Source of the DNA: Rubrimonas sp036770645 | Lineage (GTDB): Bacteria; Pseudomonadota; Alphaproteobacteria; Rhodobacterales; Rhodobacteraceae | DNA: 64,000 nucleotides | NCBI GenBank assembly: GCA_036770645.1 | Contig: DAIPIU010000006.1 | Span: 4,026-68,025, forward strand | Reading direction: 5' to 3' | Part shown: positions 53,821 through 61,902 of the stretch, one piece after another | Layout of the letters: each line of letters starts with the position of its first letter | How positions within the stretch are numbered: the stretch's first letter is position 1 | The notes under the pieces: generated by a model | Told to the model about the DNA's origin: nothing | Seen by the model: only the letters and a program-made list of their open reading frames with translations | The model's database searches: none | Program-made: the position numbers and the translations under genes

Positions 53821-55476
53821 ATGGGAAGGGCGCGCGATGCAGGCGGGGCTTCGATCGTGGCGCGGCTGGCGCTGGCGCTGGCCGGGCTGGCGATGCTGCT
53901 TGGCGTCATCGGCTGGGTGGGCGTGTCGGGCATGGCGGCCCTGACGCGCGAGACCGAGGCCGCGCGCGCCGCCTTCCTGCGCCTCGAGCACGCCCGCGCG
54001 GTCGAGACCGCCTTCACCCGCTATTTGCTGCGCGAGATCGCCCGGCGGCTCGACGGCGACCCGGATCAGGCCGAAAGCCCCGAGGCCGGGGCGGTGCGCG
54101 GCGCGCTGCTGAGCCTGCGCCGCGCGGCCGAGGCCGACTTCAACGCGCGCCAGGCGGCCGGGGCGGCCGACCGCGCCGCCCTGCTGCGCGCCGTGGCGCT
54201 GCGCCAGACCTTCGAGGCCATCGAGACCGAGGCCCTGCTCGACAGGGCGGGCGCCGGACGGGGGGCCGGGGACGGGGGCGCGGGCGCGGGAGCGGGGGCT
54301 GGGGACGCGGCGCAGGGGGGCGACGCCGCGGCGGGCGGCGCGGCGTCGGCGCTGCGCTTCCTGCGCCAGATCGCCAGCGACCGCGACCGCGCCTTCCGGG
54401 CGCTGGCCGCCGAGGCGACCGAGGCGGAACGCGCGGCCGCCGGCGCGGCGCTGGCGCGGGTCGAGGCGGAGCGGGGGCGGCTGGTGCGCCGCATGGGCGG
54501 GCTCGGGCTCGCGCTGCTGCTGGCGGCGGGGGCCTTCGCGCTGCTGCTGCATCGCGGGCTGATGCGGCCCATCGGGGCGCTGGCGGCGGCGGCCGATGCG
54601 CTGGGCGGCGACCGCGCCGCCCGCGCGCCGGCGGGGCTGCCGGGCGAGTTCGCCGCGCTCGCCGCCCGCTTCGACGCCATGGCGGGGCGCATCGCCACCG
54701 AGCAGGCGCGGCTCGAGGCCGAGGTCGCCGCGCGCACCGCCGACCTCGCCGCCGCCGCATCTGGCCTCGCCGCGGTCGACGACAAGCGCCGGCGCTTCTT
54801 CGCGCAGGTCAGCCACGAACTGCGCACGCCCGTCACCGCCCTGCTGGGCGAGGCCCAGATCGCCCTGCGCGCGCCCGAGGGCGACGCGGCGGCGGCGCGC
54901 GCGGCGCTGGGGCGCATCGCGGCCTCGGGCGGCTTCCTGCGCCGCAGGCTCGACGACCTGATGCGGCTCGCGCGATCCGAGGACGGGGCGCTGGCGCTGG
55001 CGAAGGCCCCCGTCTCGCTGGACGAGGCGGTGGCGGCCGCGGTCGAGACCGCCCGGGCCTATGCCGCCGCCGGCGGCGTCGCGCTGACGCTGGCCCGCGG
55101 GGCCGCGCCGGCCGCCGTGGTCGGCGACGCCGAGGCGCTGCGCCAGGCGGCGCTGGCGCTGATTGACAACGCCGTGAAGTTCTCGCCCCCTGGCGGCACG
55201 GTCGAGGTCGCGCTGCTCGAGGGGCCGGAGGGCCCGGGCTTCGCGGTGGCCGACCGCGGCCCGGGCTTCGAGGGGGCCGACCCCGACGCGCTGTTCGACC
55301 GCTGGGCCCAGGCCGCCGCCGGGCGGCGGGCCGGCGGGGCGGGGCTGGGCCTGCCCATCGTGCGCTGGATCGCCGAGCAGCATGGCGGCGGGGCCTCGGC
55401 CGCCGAACGCCCCGGCGGCGGCGCCGTCGTCACGCTGCGCCTGCCGCCCGCGCCGGACGCGGCCGCCGCCGCATGA
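53821..55476 (+). CDS. Sensor histidine kinase
   Basis: This 551-residue kinase has membrane segments at about 13-38 and 226-244 enclosing a periplasmic helical sensor, then HAMP-like text, the H-box FFAQVSHELRTPVTALLGEA (His332), and ATPase motifs ALIDNAVKFSP (N-box), VADRGPGF and GAGLGLPIVRWIAEQHGG. The sensor region contains a stretch of Gly/Ala repeats (about 143-176) not expected in a folded sensor. Signal unknown. The response regulator overlaps by four bases downstream. Confidence 0.9.
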   Translation: MGRARDAGGASIVARLALALAGLAMLLGVIGWVGVSGMAALTRETEAARAAFLRLEHARAVETAFTRYLLREIARRLDGDPDQAESPEAGAVRGALLSLRRAAEADFNARQAAGAADRAALLRAVALRQTFEAIETEALLDRAGAGRGAGDGGAGAGAGAGDAAQGGDAAAGGAASALRFLRQIASDRDRAFRALAAEATEAERAAAGAALARVEAERGRLVRRMGGLGLALLLAAGAFALLLHRGLMRPIGALAAAADALGGDRAARAPAGLPGEFAALAARFDAMAGRIATEQARLEAEVAARTADLAAAASGLAAVDDKRRRFFAQVSHELRTPVTALLGEAQIALRAPEGDAAAARAALGRIAASGGFLRRRLDDLMRLARSEDGALALAKAPVSLDEAVAAAVETARAYAAAGGVALTLARGAAPAAVVGDAEALRQAALALIDNAVKFSPPGGTVEVALLEGPEGPGFAVADRGPGFEGADPDALFDRWAQAAAGRRAGGAGLGLPIVRWIAEQHGGGASAAERPGGGAVVTLRLPPAPDAAAAA

Positions 55477-56138
55477 GCGACGACGCGCCCCGCCTGCTGC
55501 TGGTCGAGGACGACCCCCATATCGGGGGGATGCTGCAGCGCGGGCTGAGCGCCGAGGGCTATGCGGTCGAGTGGTCGCGCGACCTGCGCGAGGCCATCGC
55601 GCGCGCCCGCGCCGCGCCGCCCGCCATCGTGGTGCTGGACCGCGGCCTGCCCGACGGCGACGGGGCCGCCTTCTGCGGGGCGCTGCGCCGCTTCGGGTCG
55701 ACCGCGCCGGTGCTGATGCTGACGGCGCGCGACGGGCTGGAGGACAAGCTCCGCGGCTTCGCCGCCGGCGCCGACGACTATGTGGTGAAGCCCTTCGAGT
55801 TCGAGGAACTGCTGGCGCGGCTGGCCGCCCTGCGCCGCCGCGCCGCCGACGGTCCCGAGCCCCTGCGTCTGGACGAGGAGGCCCGCGCCATCGCCGCCGG
55901 AACGCGGCGCGCGACGCTGACCCGGCGCGAATGGCCGCTGATGGCGCATCTCGCGGCCAATGCCGGGCGGCCAGTGACCCGGGCCGAGCTGATCGCCGGG
56001 GCCTGGGCCGATGTCGGCGGCACGACCGAGAACAACGTGGACGTGCATGTGGGCTATCTGCGGCGCAAACTGTCGCGGATCGGCTGCGCCGCGCGCATCG
56101 AAACCGTCCGCGGCGTCGGATTCGTGCTCGTTCACTGA
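55473..56138 (+). CDS. OmpR-family response regulator
   Basis: This 221-residue regulator has a receiver domain with phospho-acceptor Asp56 (IVVLDRGLPDGDG), the TAR motif (MLTARDG) and VKPFEF, followed by a winged-helix DNA-binding domain (TENNVDVHVGYLRRKLSRIG, IETVRGVGFVL). The order kinase-regulator is the reverse of the most common arrangement. Target genes unknown. Confidence 0.93.
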   Translation: MSDDAPRLLLVEDDPHIGGMLQRGLSAEGYAVEWSRDLREAIARARAAPPAIVVLDRGLPDGDGAAFCGALRRFGSTAPVLMLTARDGLEDKLRGFAAGADDYVVKPFEFEELLARLAALRRRAADGPEPLRLDEEARAIAAGTRRATLTRREWPLMAHLAANAGRPVTRAELIAGAWADVGGTTENNVDVHVGYLRRKLSRIGCAARIETVRGVGFVLVH

Positions 56139-56244
56139 GGCGCAGGCCGGCCGGCATGTGCTAAGCCTCGGCGCGCGAGAGTCGCGGGGGCGTCCCCGCG
56201 GCCGCCAACCAAGCCTTGTGCCCGGCGGAGGGGGATTTCCGACG

Positions 56245-56976
56245 ATGTCCGACGAACCGAAGAAGAAGAGCAACGCGCCCATCATCATCGCCGTGGTGAT
56301 CGGCGTGATGGCCGGCGCGCTGCTGGCCTCGGGCGACGACAAGGCGCAGCGCGCCCTGACTCGCCGCGTCGCCACGCTCGAAACCGAGCTTGCCGCGCGC
56401 GCCGCGCCGCCCGCCGCGGATGAGGCCGCCGCCGAGGCGGCCGCGGAAGCGCCGGCCGAACCCGCCCCCGTCGTCGCCGCGCTGCCCGAGGAGGAGGCGG
56501 CGCGCATCGCCGCGCTCGAGGCGAAGGCGGCCGAATTGGCCGCAGCCGATGCGGCGGCCGCGGCGCTGGGCGACCGCGTGGCGGTCATGGGCGAGCAGAT
56601 GGCGCAGATCGTCGCCGCCATCCAGGCCGGCGCGGTTGCCGCTCCGCCCGCCGGGGCCGCGCCCGAGGAGGCCGCCGCGCCCGGGGCCGCGCCCGAGGAG
56701 GCCGCGCCCGCCGATGACGCCGACTCGGCGGCCGCGCTGGCCGCGGCCGTCGGCGAGACCGGGCTGATCCTGTCGGTCGGCCAGACCGGTCCCGCCGGCG
56801 ACGGCCGCATCTTCCTGTCGCGCCTCGACGCCGAGGGCATGGTCGCGCGGGTGCTGCTGGTCGGGACGGGGCCGCTGGAGCTTGGGAAGGACCCTGTGAC
56901 CATCGGCAACGGCTGCGCCCTGTCGCTGGCGGGCATCGTCGAGCGTCGCGCCTACATCGCCGTCGCCTGTCCCTGA
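56245..56976 (+). CDS. Membrane-anchored protein with Ala/Glu-rich helical region, unknown function
   Basis: This 243-residue protein has one N-terminal membrane segment (about 12-29), a charged helical, coiled-coil-prone stretch (about 35-130) with Ala/Glu/Pro repeats, and a C-terminal part with the text GETGLILSVGQTGPAGDGRIFLSR-like (about 170-195), GTGPLELGKDPVTIGNGCAL and two Cys residues. I do not recognise it. CGGAGGGGG precedes the ATG. Confidence 0.6.
   Translation: MSDEPKKKSNAPIIIAVVIGVMAGALLASGDDKAQRALTRRVATLETELAARAAPPAADEAAAEAAAEAPAEPAPVVAALPEEEAARIAALEAKAAELAAADAAAAALGDRVAVMGEQMAQIVAAIQAGAVAAPPAGAAPEEAAAPGAAPEEAAPADDADSAAALAAAVGETGLILSVGQTGPAGDGRIFLSRLDAEGMVARVLLVGTGPLELGKDPVTIGNGCALSLAGIVERRAYIAVACP
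56651..56705 (+). repeat. Direct repeat (two 25-bp copies, 30-bp period) inside the coil-rich gene
   Basis: Copies at 56651-56675 and 56681-56705 are identical. They encode two copies of a GAAPEEAA-type peptide within the protein at 56245-56976. Such repeats often vary in copy number by slippage. Confidence 0.7.
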
Positions 56977-56986
56977 CGCCGGGCGG

Positions 56987-57015
56987 CCGCGCGGGGCGCA
57001 AGCCCCGCGCGGGGC
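56987..57015. terminator. Hairpin between the convergent coil-rich gene and pqqE
   Basis: Arms 56987-56997 and 57002-57012 form an 11-bp GC stem with a GCAA loop, and a short TTT follows. It lies between the stop of the plus-strand gene (56976) and the end of pqqE (57020) and could end transcription in both directions. Confidence 0.6.
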
Positions 57016-57019
57016 TTTC

Positions 57020-58162
57020 TCACATCATCCGGTAGGCGAAGGCGTCGGTCATGGCCGACGCCTCGCCCTCGGCCGCCGCGCGCATGGCGGCGTGGCCGGG
57101 GGCCAGCGTGCAGGCAGGGTCGGCCGCGGCGGCATCACCGGTCCAGGCCAGCGCCTGGCAGCGGCAGCCGCCCCAGTCAACCGTCTTGCGCGGGCAGGAG
57201 GCGCAGGGTTCGGGCATCCAGGCCGTGCCGCGGAACGCCGTGAAGGCGGCTCCGTCGCGCCAGATCTCGGCCAGCGGACGCTCGGTCACGCTGTCGAAGA
57301 TCATCCCCGGGATGGTCTCGGCGGCATGGCAGGGCAGCACCCGCCCGTTCGGCGTCACGTTCAGCCCGATGCGGCCCCAGCCGCCCATGCAGGGCTTGGG
57401 GTATTTCGCCAGATGGTCCGGCGTGACGTAGTCGATGGCCAGCACGCCGCTCAGGCGCGCGCGCGCCTCGGCCGCGACCTCGCCGGCCCTGCGCACCTGT
57501 TCGGGCGTCGGCATCAGCGCATGGCGGTTGCGGTAGGCCCAGCCATGGTACTGGGTGTGCGCGATCTCGAGGCGCCGCGCGCCCAGCCGCACCGCGAGAT
57601 CGATGGTCTCGGGCAGCCGGTCGAGGTTCTGGCGGTGCATGACCGCGTTCACCGTCAGCGGCACGCCGGCCGCCGCGATCCAGCCCGCCACCTTCATCTT
57701 CGTGTCGAAGCCACCGGCGTAACCGCCTATGCGGTCGGCCATTTCGGCGTCAGTGCCCTGGATCGACAGCTGCACATGGTCGAGGCCCCGCGCCACCAGA
57801 TCGGCGAACACCGCCTCGGTCAGCCCGACGCCCGAGGTGATGAGGTTGCTGTAGAGCCCCGCCTCCACCGCCCCGGTCACGATGGCGGGCAGGTCGCGCC
57901 GGGCGGCGGGCTCGCCCCCCGACAGATGGACGTGGAGCACGCCCATGGCGGCGGCCTGCCCGAAAACGTCGACCCACTGCGCCGTCGACAGCTCCTCGGA
58001 TCGGCGGGCGAGGTCGAGCGGGTTCGAGCAGTAGGGGCATTTCAGCGGACAGCGGTGCGTCAGCTCGGCCAGCAGCGCCATGGGCACCGGCGCGGCGGCG
58101 GTCGGGTCGGCCATGCGGTCTGCGGCGACCGCCGCCGCGGGAAGGGGGCGGGCCTCGGTCAT
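57020..58162 (-). CDS. pqqE: PQQ biosynthesis radical SAM enzyme
   Basis: This 380-residue enzyme forms the Glu-Tyr cross-link in PqqA. The SAM cluster is C38/C42/C45 in THRCPLKCPYCSN; SPASM auxiliary-cluster cysteines are in CMGGWGR, LPCHAAETIPGM and CASCPRKTVDWGGCRCQA. Its ATG overlaps the pqqD stop (ATGA). It is the last gene of the pqq operon. Confidence 0.96.
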   Translation of the reverse strand: MTEARPLPAAAVAADRMADPTAAAPVPMALLAELTHRCPLKCPYCSNPLDLARRSEELSTAQWVDVFGQAAAMGVLHVHLSGGEPAARRDLPAIVTGAVEAGLYSNLITSGVGLTEAVFADLVARGLDHVQLSIQGTDAEMADRIGGYAGGFDTKMKVAGWIAAAGVPLTVNAVMHRQNLDRLPETIDLAVRLGARRLEIAHTQYHGWAYRNRHALMPTPEQVRRAGEVAAEARARLSGVLAIDYVTPDHLAKYPKPCMGGWGRIGLNVTPNGRVLPCHAAETIPGMIFDSVTERPLAEIWRDGAAFTAFRGTAWMPEPCASCPRKTVDWGGCRCQALAWTGDAAAADPACTLAPGHAAMRAAAEGEASAMTDAFAYRMM

Positions 58163-58461
58163 GCGGTCTCCACCATGCGGCGCGCCATGAGGTCGGTCAG
58201 GAAGGCGCGCGCGTCCGCCGCCACGCGCTCGGCGGGCGCGCCGAAATCCCCGGCCAGCTTCGCGACCAACGCCGCGACGTCGCGCCGCCCGTCCAGCGCC
58301 GACAGGATCGCCGAGCCCACCGCGTCGAGCTTCACCGCGCGTTCGGGCGCCAGCAGGAACCACGCCTGCCGCACGCCGCACCAGCGCAGGCGCACGCCGC
58401 GGGGCAGGTAGGGCCGCGCGGTGTCGGGCAGGGCGATGGCGGGCTGGGCGCCGGCGCTCAC
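58159..58461 (-). CDS. pqqD: PqqD, peptide chaperone for PqqE
   Basis: This 100-residue protein delivers PqqA to PqqE. It starts at GTG 58461, overlapping pqqC (GTGA); the core is YLPRGVRLRWCGVRQAWFLLAPE and VKLDAVGSAILSALDG, typical of PqqD. The RRMVETA end overlaps pqqE. A longer upstream reading is rejected. Confidence 0.92.
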   Translation of the reverse strand: MSAGAQPAIALPDTARPYLPRGVRLRWCGVRQAWFLLAPERAVKLDAVGSAILSALDGRRDVAALVAKLAGDFGAPAERVAADARAFLTDLMARRMVETA

Positions 58462-59210
58462 GCCGCCCGCTCGACCAGCGCCATGCCCGGCATCCAGGCC
58501 CCGGGCGCGGGCGCGCCGTTCACATAGACATGCTGAAGCGCGTCGAGCTGCGACCACAGCATGGCGCATTTGAACTCGAGCGCCTTCAGCGCCGCGGCCT
58601 GCGTCTGCGGCGTCGTCGCGTGCCGCCGCACGTAGTCGAGCGCGAACTCGGCGTCGCGCGGCGCCTCGGTCAGCCGCTTGTCGAAATAGCGCAGGATGTC
58701 GGGGCTGATGAAGTCGTAGTGCTTCAGCATTCCCGCCACCCGGGTCTTGATGATCATGGGCGAGAACATCTCGGTCAGCGAGGAGGCGATGGCCTCGAGC
58801 ACGCTGCGTTCCTTGACGAAATTGACATAGGCCTCGCAGGCGAAGCGCACCGCCGGCAGCGCGCCCTCCATCGAGGTCACATAGGCGCGGTCCAGCCCCA
58901 GCCCGTCGGTCAGCGCCAGCCAGCGGCGCAGCCCCCCCTCCGGGTGGTCGTCGATCTCGCCGTCATGGTCGTGGATGCGCTGGCGCCAGATCCGGCGCAG
59001 CTCGGTGCTCTCCATCCGCGCCAGCAGCGCCGCGTCCTTCAGCGGGATGATGCGCTGATAGCAATAGCGGTTCAGCGCCCAGGCCCGCACCTGGTCGATC
59101 CCGGCGCGCCCCTCGTGGAGCATCGCGTGGAACGGGTGCAGATGGTGATAGCGCGTCGCGCCGATCCCGCGCAGCGCCGCCTCCAACTCGTCGGGCGTCA
59201 TCAGGTTCAT
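58458..59210 (-). CDS. pqqC: PQQ synthase
   Basis: This 250-residue cofactor-free oxidase performs the last ring closure and oxidation of PQQ. Signature text: YHHLHPFHAMLHEGRAGIDQ, NRYCYQRIIPLKDAALLARM and HDHDGEIDDHPEGGLRRW. It is coupled to pqqB by ATGA overlap and to pqqD by GTGA. Confidence 0.96.
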   Translation of the reverse strand: MNLMTPDELEAALRGIGATRYHHLHPFHAMLHEGRAGIDQVRAWALNRYCYQRIIPLKDAALLARMESTELRRIWRQRIHDHDGEIDDHPEGGLRRWLALTDGLGLDRAYVTSMEGALPAVRFACEAYVNFVKERSVLEAIASSLTEMFSPMIIKTRVAGMLKHYDFISPDILRYFDKRLTEAPRDAEFALDYVRRHATTPQTQAAALKALEFKCAMLWSQLDALQHVYVNGAPAPGAWMPGMALVERAA

Positions 59211-60118
59211 GGCGCGATCTCCATGCCGTCCTGGGCGACCTCCCAGCCCGCGGCGGCAACCGTGGCGCGCTCGGGGCTGGCGGGGTCCCAGACGGGATTG
59301 GTGCAGTTGATGTGGACATAGATCCTGCGGCCGACGCCGAGGCCCGCGAAGGCGGCCATCGAGCCCTCGGGGCCCGCCATCGCCATGTGGCCCATGCGTG
59401 CCCCGGTCTTGGGGCCGATGCCGGCGCGGATCATCTCGTCGTCGTGGAACACGGTGCCGTCGAACAGCACGGCGTCCGCCCCGCGCAGCCGGTCCGCCAG
59501 CGCGGGGATCATCCGCGCGCAGCCGGGCACGTATTCGATCCGCCGCGCGCCGTCGGTCAGCGAGACGCCCACGGTCTGCTCGCCCATCAGCCCGGTCTCG
59601 ACCGTCTCGCCCTCCATGTAGAGCGGAACCTTGCCGGGCACGGCGTACAGCGTCGCGGTCAGGCCGGGCAGCAGCGCGAAGGGTTCCTCAAGCGCCATGG
59701 GCACGCGCGCCACGCGGTCGGCGGCCAGCGCGTCGAAGATGGGGTTGGCGCGCAGGACCGCGTGGATGGCGGGCGTTGCGATCAGGTCGAAGCGGTGCCC
59801 CTCGCGCAGCGTCAGCAGTCCCGCCACATGGTCTATGTCGCCGTTGGTCAGCAGCACGGCGGCCAGCGGGCTGTTGCGCAGGCCCCAGCGCGCGGCGTCG
59901 CGCGGCTGCAGCGCCGGCGTCGCGAGAAGCTGGGCGCGCAGGTCCGGCGAGGCGTTGACCAGGGCCCAGGCCTCGCCGTCCGCGCTGACGGCCAGCGAGG
60001 ACTGCGTGGCGCGCCGGGCAGGATCGGCCCATGCGGCGGCGCTGTTAGGGGCGGCGCAGTTCCATTGCGGCAGGCCGCCCCCGGCCGCGGCCCCGAGCAC
60101 GATGGCGCGCAGGGCCAT
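59207..60118 (-). CDS. pqqB: PqqB, metallo-beta-lactamase-like
   Basis: This 303-residue protein is the hydroxylase acting on the Tyr-derived intermediate. It begins MALRAIVLGAAAGGGLPQWN, with LTNGDIDHVAGLL and RRIYVHINCTNPVW as family motifs. The ATG at 60118 is only five bases from the end of the cupredoxin-like gene. Confidence 0.95.
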   Translation of the reverse strand: MALRAIVLGAAAGGGLPQWNCAAPNSAAAWADPARRATQSSLAVSADGEAWALVNASPDLRAQLLATPALQPRDAARWGLRNSPLAAVLLTNGDIDHVAGLLTLREGHRFDLIATPAIHAVLRANPIFDALAADRVARVPMALEEPFALLPGLTATLYAVPGKVPLYMEGETVETGLMGEQTVGVSLTDGARRIEYVPGCARMIPALADRLRGADAVLFDGTVFHDDEMIRAGIGPKTGARMGHMAMAGPEGSMAAFAGLGVGRRIYVHINCTNPVWDPASPERATVAAAGWEVAQDGMEIAP

Positions 60119-60123
60119 GGCGG

Positions 60124-60603
60124 TCAGTCGATCACGACGATCTGGCCGACCATCGAGGGCATCCGGTCGAGCGAGGCGAAGCGGAAGATGCCCGTCTCGC
60201 GCGCCGCGAAGGGCACCTGGGTGATCTCGCCCCGGCGCACCATGACCTCGCCCTCGACGCCTTCGATGGCGGTGCGGTGCTCGTCGCCGTTGATGCCGAA
60301 GAATTCCAGCAGCACCGTCTCGCCGCGCTTCACCACGATGGTCGCCGGATCCCAGAGATAGGCGCGCGCGTACCATTCGCCATCGGCGTTGGGCTCCTCG
60401 AGGCGGTAGCCGCCCATTGCGAACAGTTCGGGGAAGCGGTCGAGCGTGTCGGGATAGGGCGTGCGCCGGACGTCGCGGTACATTTTCGGTTCGGACGAGA
60501 CGATGGTGAACACGCGGTCGAAATCGCTGTGGTCCAGCGGCGCGTCCTGCGCGATCGCGCCGGTGGCGGCGCCGACCGCGGCTGCGAGGAGAAAGGCTTT
60601 CAT
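60124..60603 (-). CDS. Cupredoxin-like secreted protein within the pqq operon
   Basis: This 159-residue protein has a signal peptide (1-19, ending AIAQ). The C-terminal half resembles a cupredoxin beta-sandwich: ATIVVKRGETVLLEFFGING, DEHRTAIEGV (H109) and GIFRFASLDRMPSMVGQIVV, matching the usual C--H--M-G end except that the Cys and His ligands are absent (F-A-S and R). Copper binding is therefore doubtful. It stands between pqqA and pqqB, which are normally neighbours, and is five bases from pqqB. Function unknown; a quinoprotein-related role is an inference from position. Confidence 0.75.
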   Translation of the reverse strand: MKAFLLAAAVGAATGAIAQDAPLDHSDFDRVFTIVSSEPKMYRDVRRTPYPDTLDRFPELFAMGGYRLEEPNADGEWYARAYLWDPATIVVKRGETVLLEFFGINGDEHRTAIEGVEGEVMVRRGEITQVPFAARETGIFRFASLDRMPSMVGQIVVID

Positions 60604-60685
60604 GGCGTCGTTCCGGTATGGGGCGCGTCATGGGCGATGAACGGCGTGCCGCGGCGCGCTCGGCTGGGCATCAAGAGGGCCTTCG

Positions 60686-60709
60686 GGCGGGGCGCGAAGC
60701 GGCCCCGCC
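60686..60709 (-). terminator. Stem-loop after pqqA, possible attenuator
   Basis: Arms 60686-60693 and 60702-60709 form an eight-bp GC stem with an eight-base loop, 13 bases after the pqqA stop. No U-run follows, so a partial terminator or an RNA stability element is more likely than full termination. This would let pqqA be made in excess over pqqBCDE. Confidence 0.4.
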
Positions 60710-60722
60710 TCCGGGCGTGCGA

Positions 60723-60818
60723 TCAGTTCAGATCGCCGGCGTCTTCCTCGGCGGGGAAATACATGTTGATTTCCATGCCGCAGGTGACTTCCTCGATCAC
60801 GGGCGCAGTCCAGGCCAT
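60723..60818 (-). CDS. pqqA: PqqA precursor peptide
   Basis: This 31-residue peptide is the substrate for PQQ: MAWTAPVIEEVTCGMEINMY then FPAEEDAGDLN. The reactive residues are Glu16 and Tyr20, three residues apart as required. GGAGGAAACG precedes the ATG at 60818. The gene is too short for ordinary ORF calling. Confidence 0.95.
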   Translation of the reverse strand: MAWTAPVIEEVTCGMEINMYFPAEEDAGDLN

Positions 60819-60865
60819 CGTTTCCTCCATGGATTTCGACGGCGATCTGCCGCCGCCTGCATTGA

Positions 60866-60894
60866 CTATCTGTTGGGCAGCGTGCGGGGGTCAA
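60866..60894 (-). promoter_or_regulatory. Predicted sigma70-type promoter of the pqq operon
   Basis: TTGACC (60889-60894) and AGATAG (60866-60871) on the minus strand are 17 bases apart, about 48 bases before pqqA. The -10 is weak (AGATAG). The whole divergent region is 227 bp. Confidence 0.4.
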
Positions 60895-61045
60895 GCGCGC
60901 CGGAGCGGCGAGCGGCGCCTCTCTCACACTTTGAGATGCGGCGTCTGCGCACGGCGGGGTTTGGAGACGGACCGCCGAGCGTGTAATCTGGTCGGTGCGT
61001 AGCCCGCCGCCACGAAGCGCCGGGCGCGATCCGGAGGAGACGCCC

Positions 61046-61819
61046 ATGCGCCGCTGCATCCGCCTGATGGCGGGAATCGCCTTCACGCTGGCCCCGCTCG
61101 CCGCCGCCGCCGCCTCCCCCTCCGCCTGGGACGACCTGCGCCCCGCGCTTTGGGCCGAGCGTCCAGTGGCGGAGGCGGATTTCGTGACGCTCGATGCGCC
61201 GGGCCGCGCCCATGACGCCGCGGCGACGCCGGTCGAGATCGCCGTCGCGCCGCCGCCGGGCCGCCGCGTCGCCCGCCTGACGCTGATCGTCGACGAGAAC
61301 CCCGCCCCGGTGGCGGCGGAGTTCGAGATCGGCCCCGCCATGGGGCCCGACCTGCGCCTGTCGACGCGGCTGCGAATCGACGCCTACAGCCATGTGCGCG
61401 CCGTGGTCGAGCTCGACGACGGCTCGCTGCACCAGGCGGCGCGCTTCGTGAAGGCGTCGGGCGGCTGCTCGGCCCCGGCCTCGAAGGACGCGGTCGCGGC
61501 GCAGGCGGCGATGGGCCAGCTGCGTTTCCGGGTCTTCGACGACGCCGAGGCGCAGATGATGGTGCGCCACCCCAACCATTCGGGCTTCCAGGTCGACCAG
61601 GTGACGCTGCTGCATGTGCCGCCGCATTTCGTGAACGCCATGGAGGTTTGGCTGGGCGCGGACCTCGTGTTCCGCATGACGGGCGGCATCTCGCTGTCCG
61701 AGGATCCGTCCTTCCGCTTCTCGTACGTACCGAACGGGGCGCCGGCCTTCGAGGTGCATGTCGCCGACACCGATGGCGGGGCGTTCGCCGGGGCCTTCGC
61801 GGCGACCCCGGGGATCTGA
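61046..61819 (+). CDS. Quinoprotein dehydrogenase-associated SoxYZ-like carrier protein
   Basis: This 257-residue exported protein is a SoxY-SoxZ fusion. Signal peptide is about 1-23. The SoxY part ends with the reactive-Cys region KASGGCSAPASKD (C141), and the SoxZ part follows (RHPNHSGFQVDQVTL, FVNAMEVWLGADLVF, SYVPNGAPAFEVHVADTDGG). TIGR04557-type proteins accompany PQQ-dependent dehydrogenases; their exact job is unknown. GGAGGAGA precedes the ATG. It is divergent from pqqA. Confidence 0.9.
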   Translation: MRRCIRLMAGIAFTLAPLAAAAASPSAWDDLRPALWAERPVAEADFVTLDAPGRAHDAAATPVEIAVAPPPGRRVARLTLIVDENPAPVAAEFEIGPAMGPDLRLSTRLRIDAYSHVRAVVELDDGSLHQAARFVKASGGCSAPASKDAVAAQAAMGQLRFRVFDDAEAQMMVRHPNHSGFQVDQVTLLHVPPHFVNAMEVWLGADLVFRMTGGISLSEDPSFRFSYVPNGAPAFEVHVADTDGGAFAGAFAATPGI

Positions 61820-61902
61820 GCGGCGGCGCGCGGCGTCGGGGGCATGGACGGGCCGGCGCCGCGCCGCTAAACCGCCCGGCGAACCGACACGGGAGACCGC
61901 CC

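Noticed and set aside
60618..60986. Plus-strand ORF over pqqA
   Set aside because: It is antisense to the clear pqqA gene and has no homology I can recognise.
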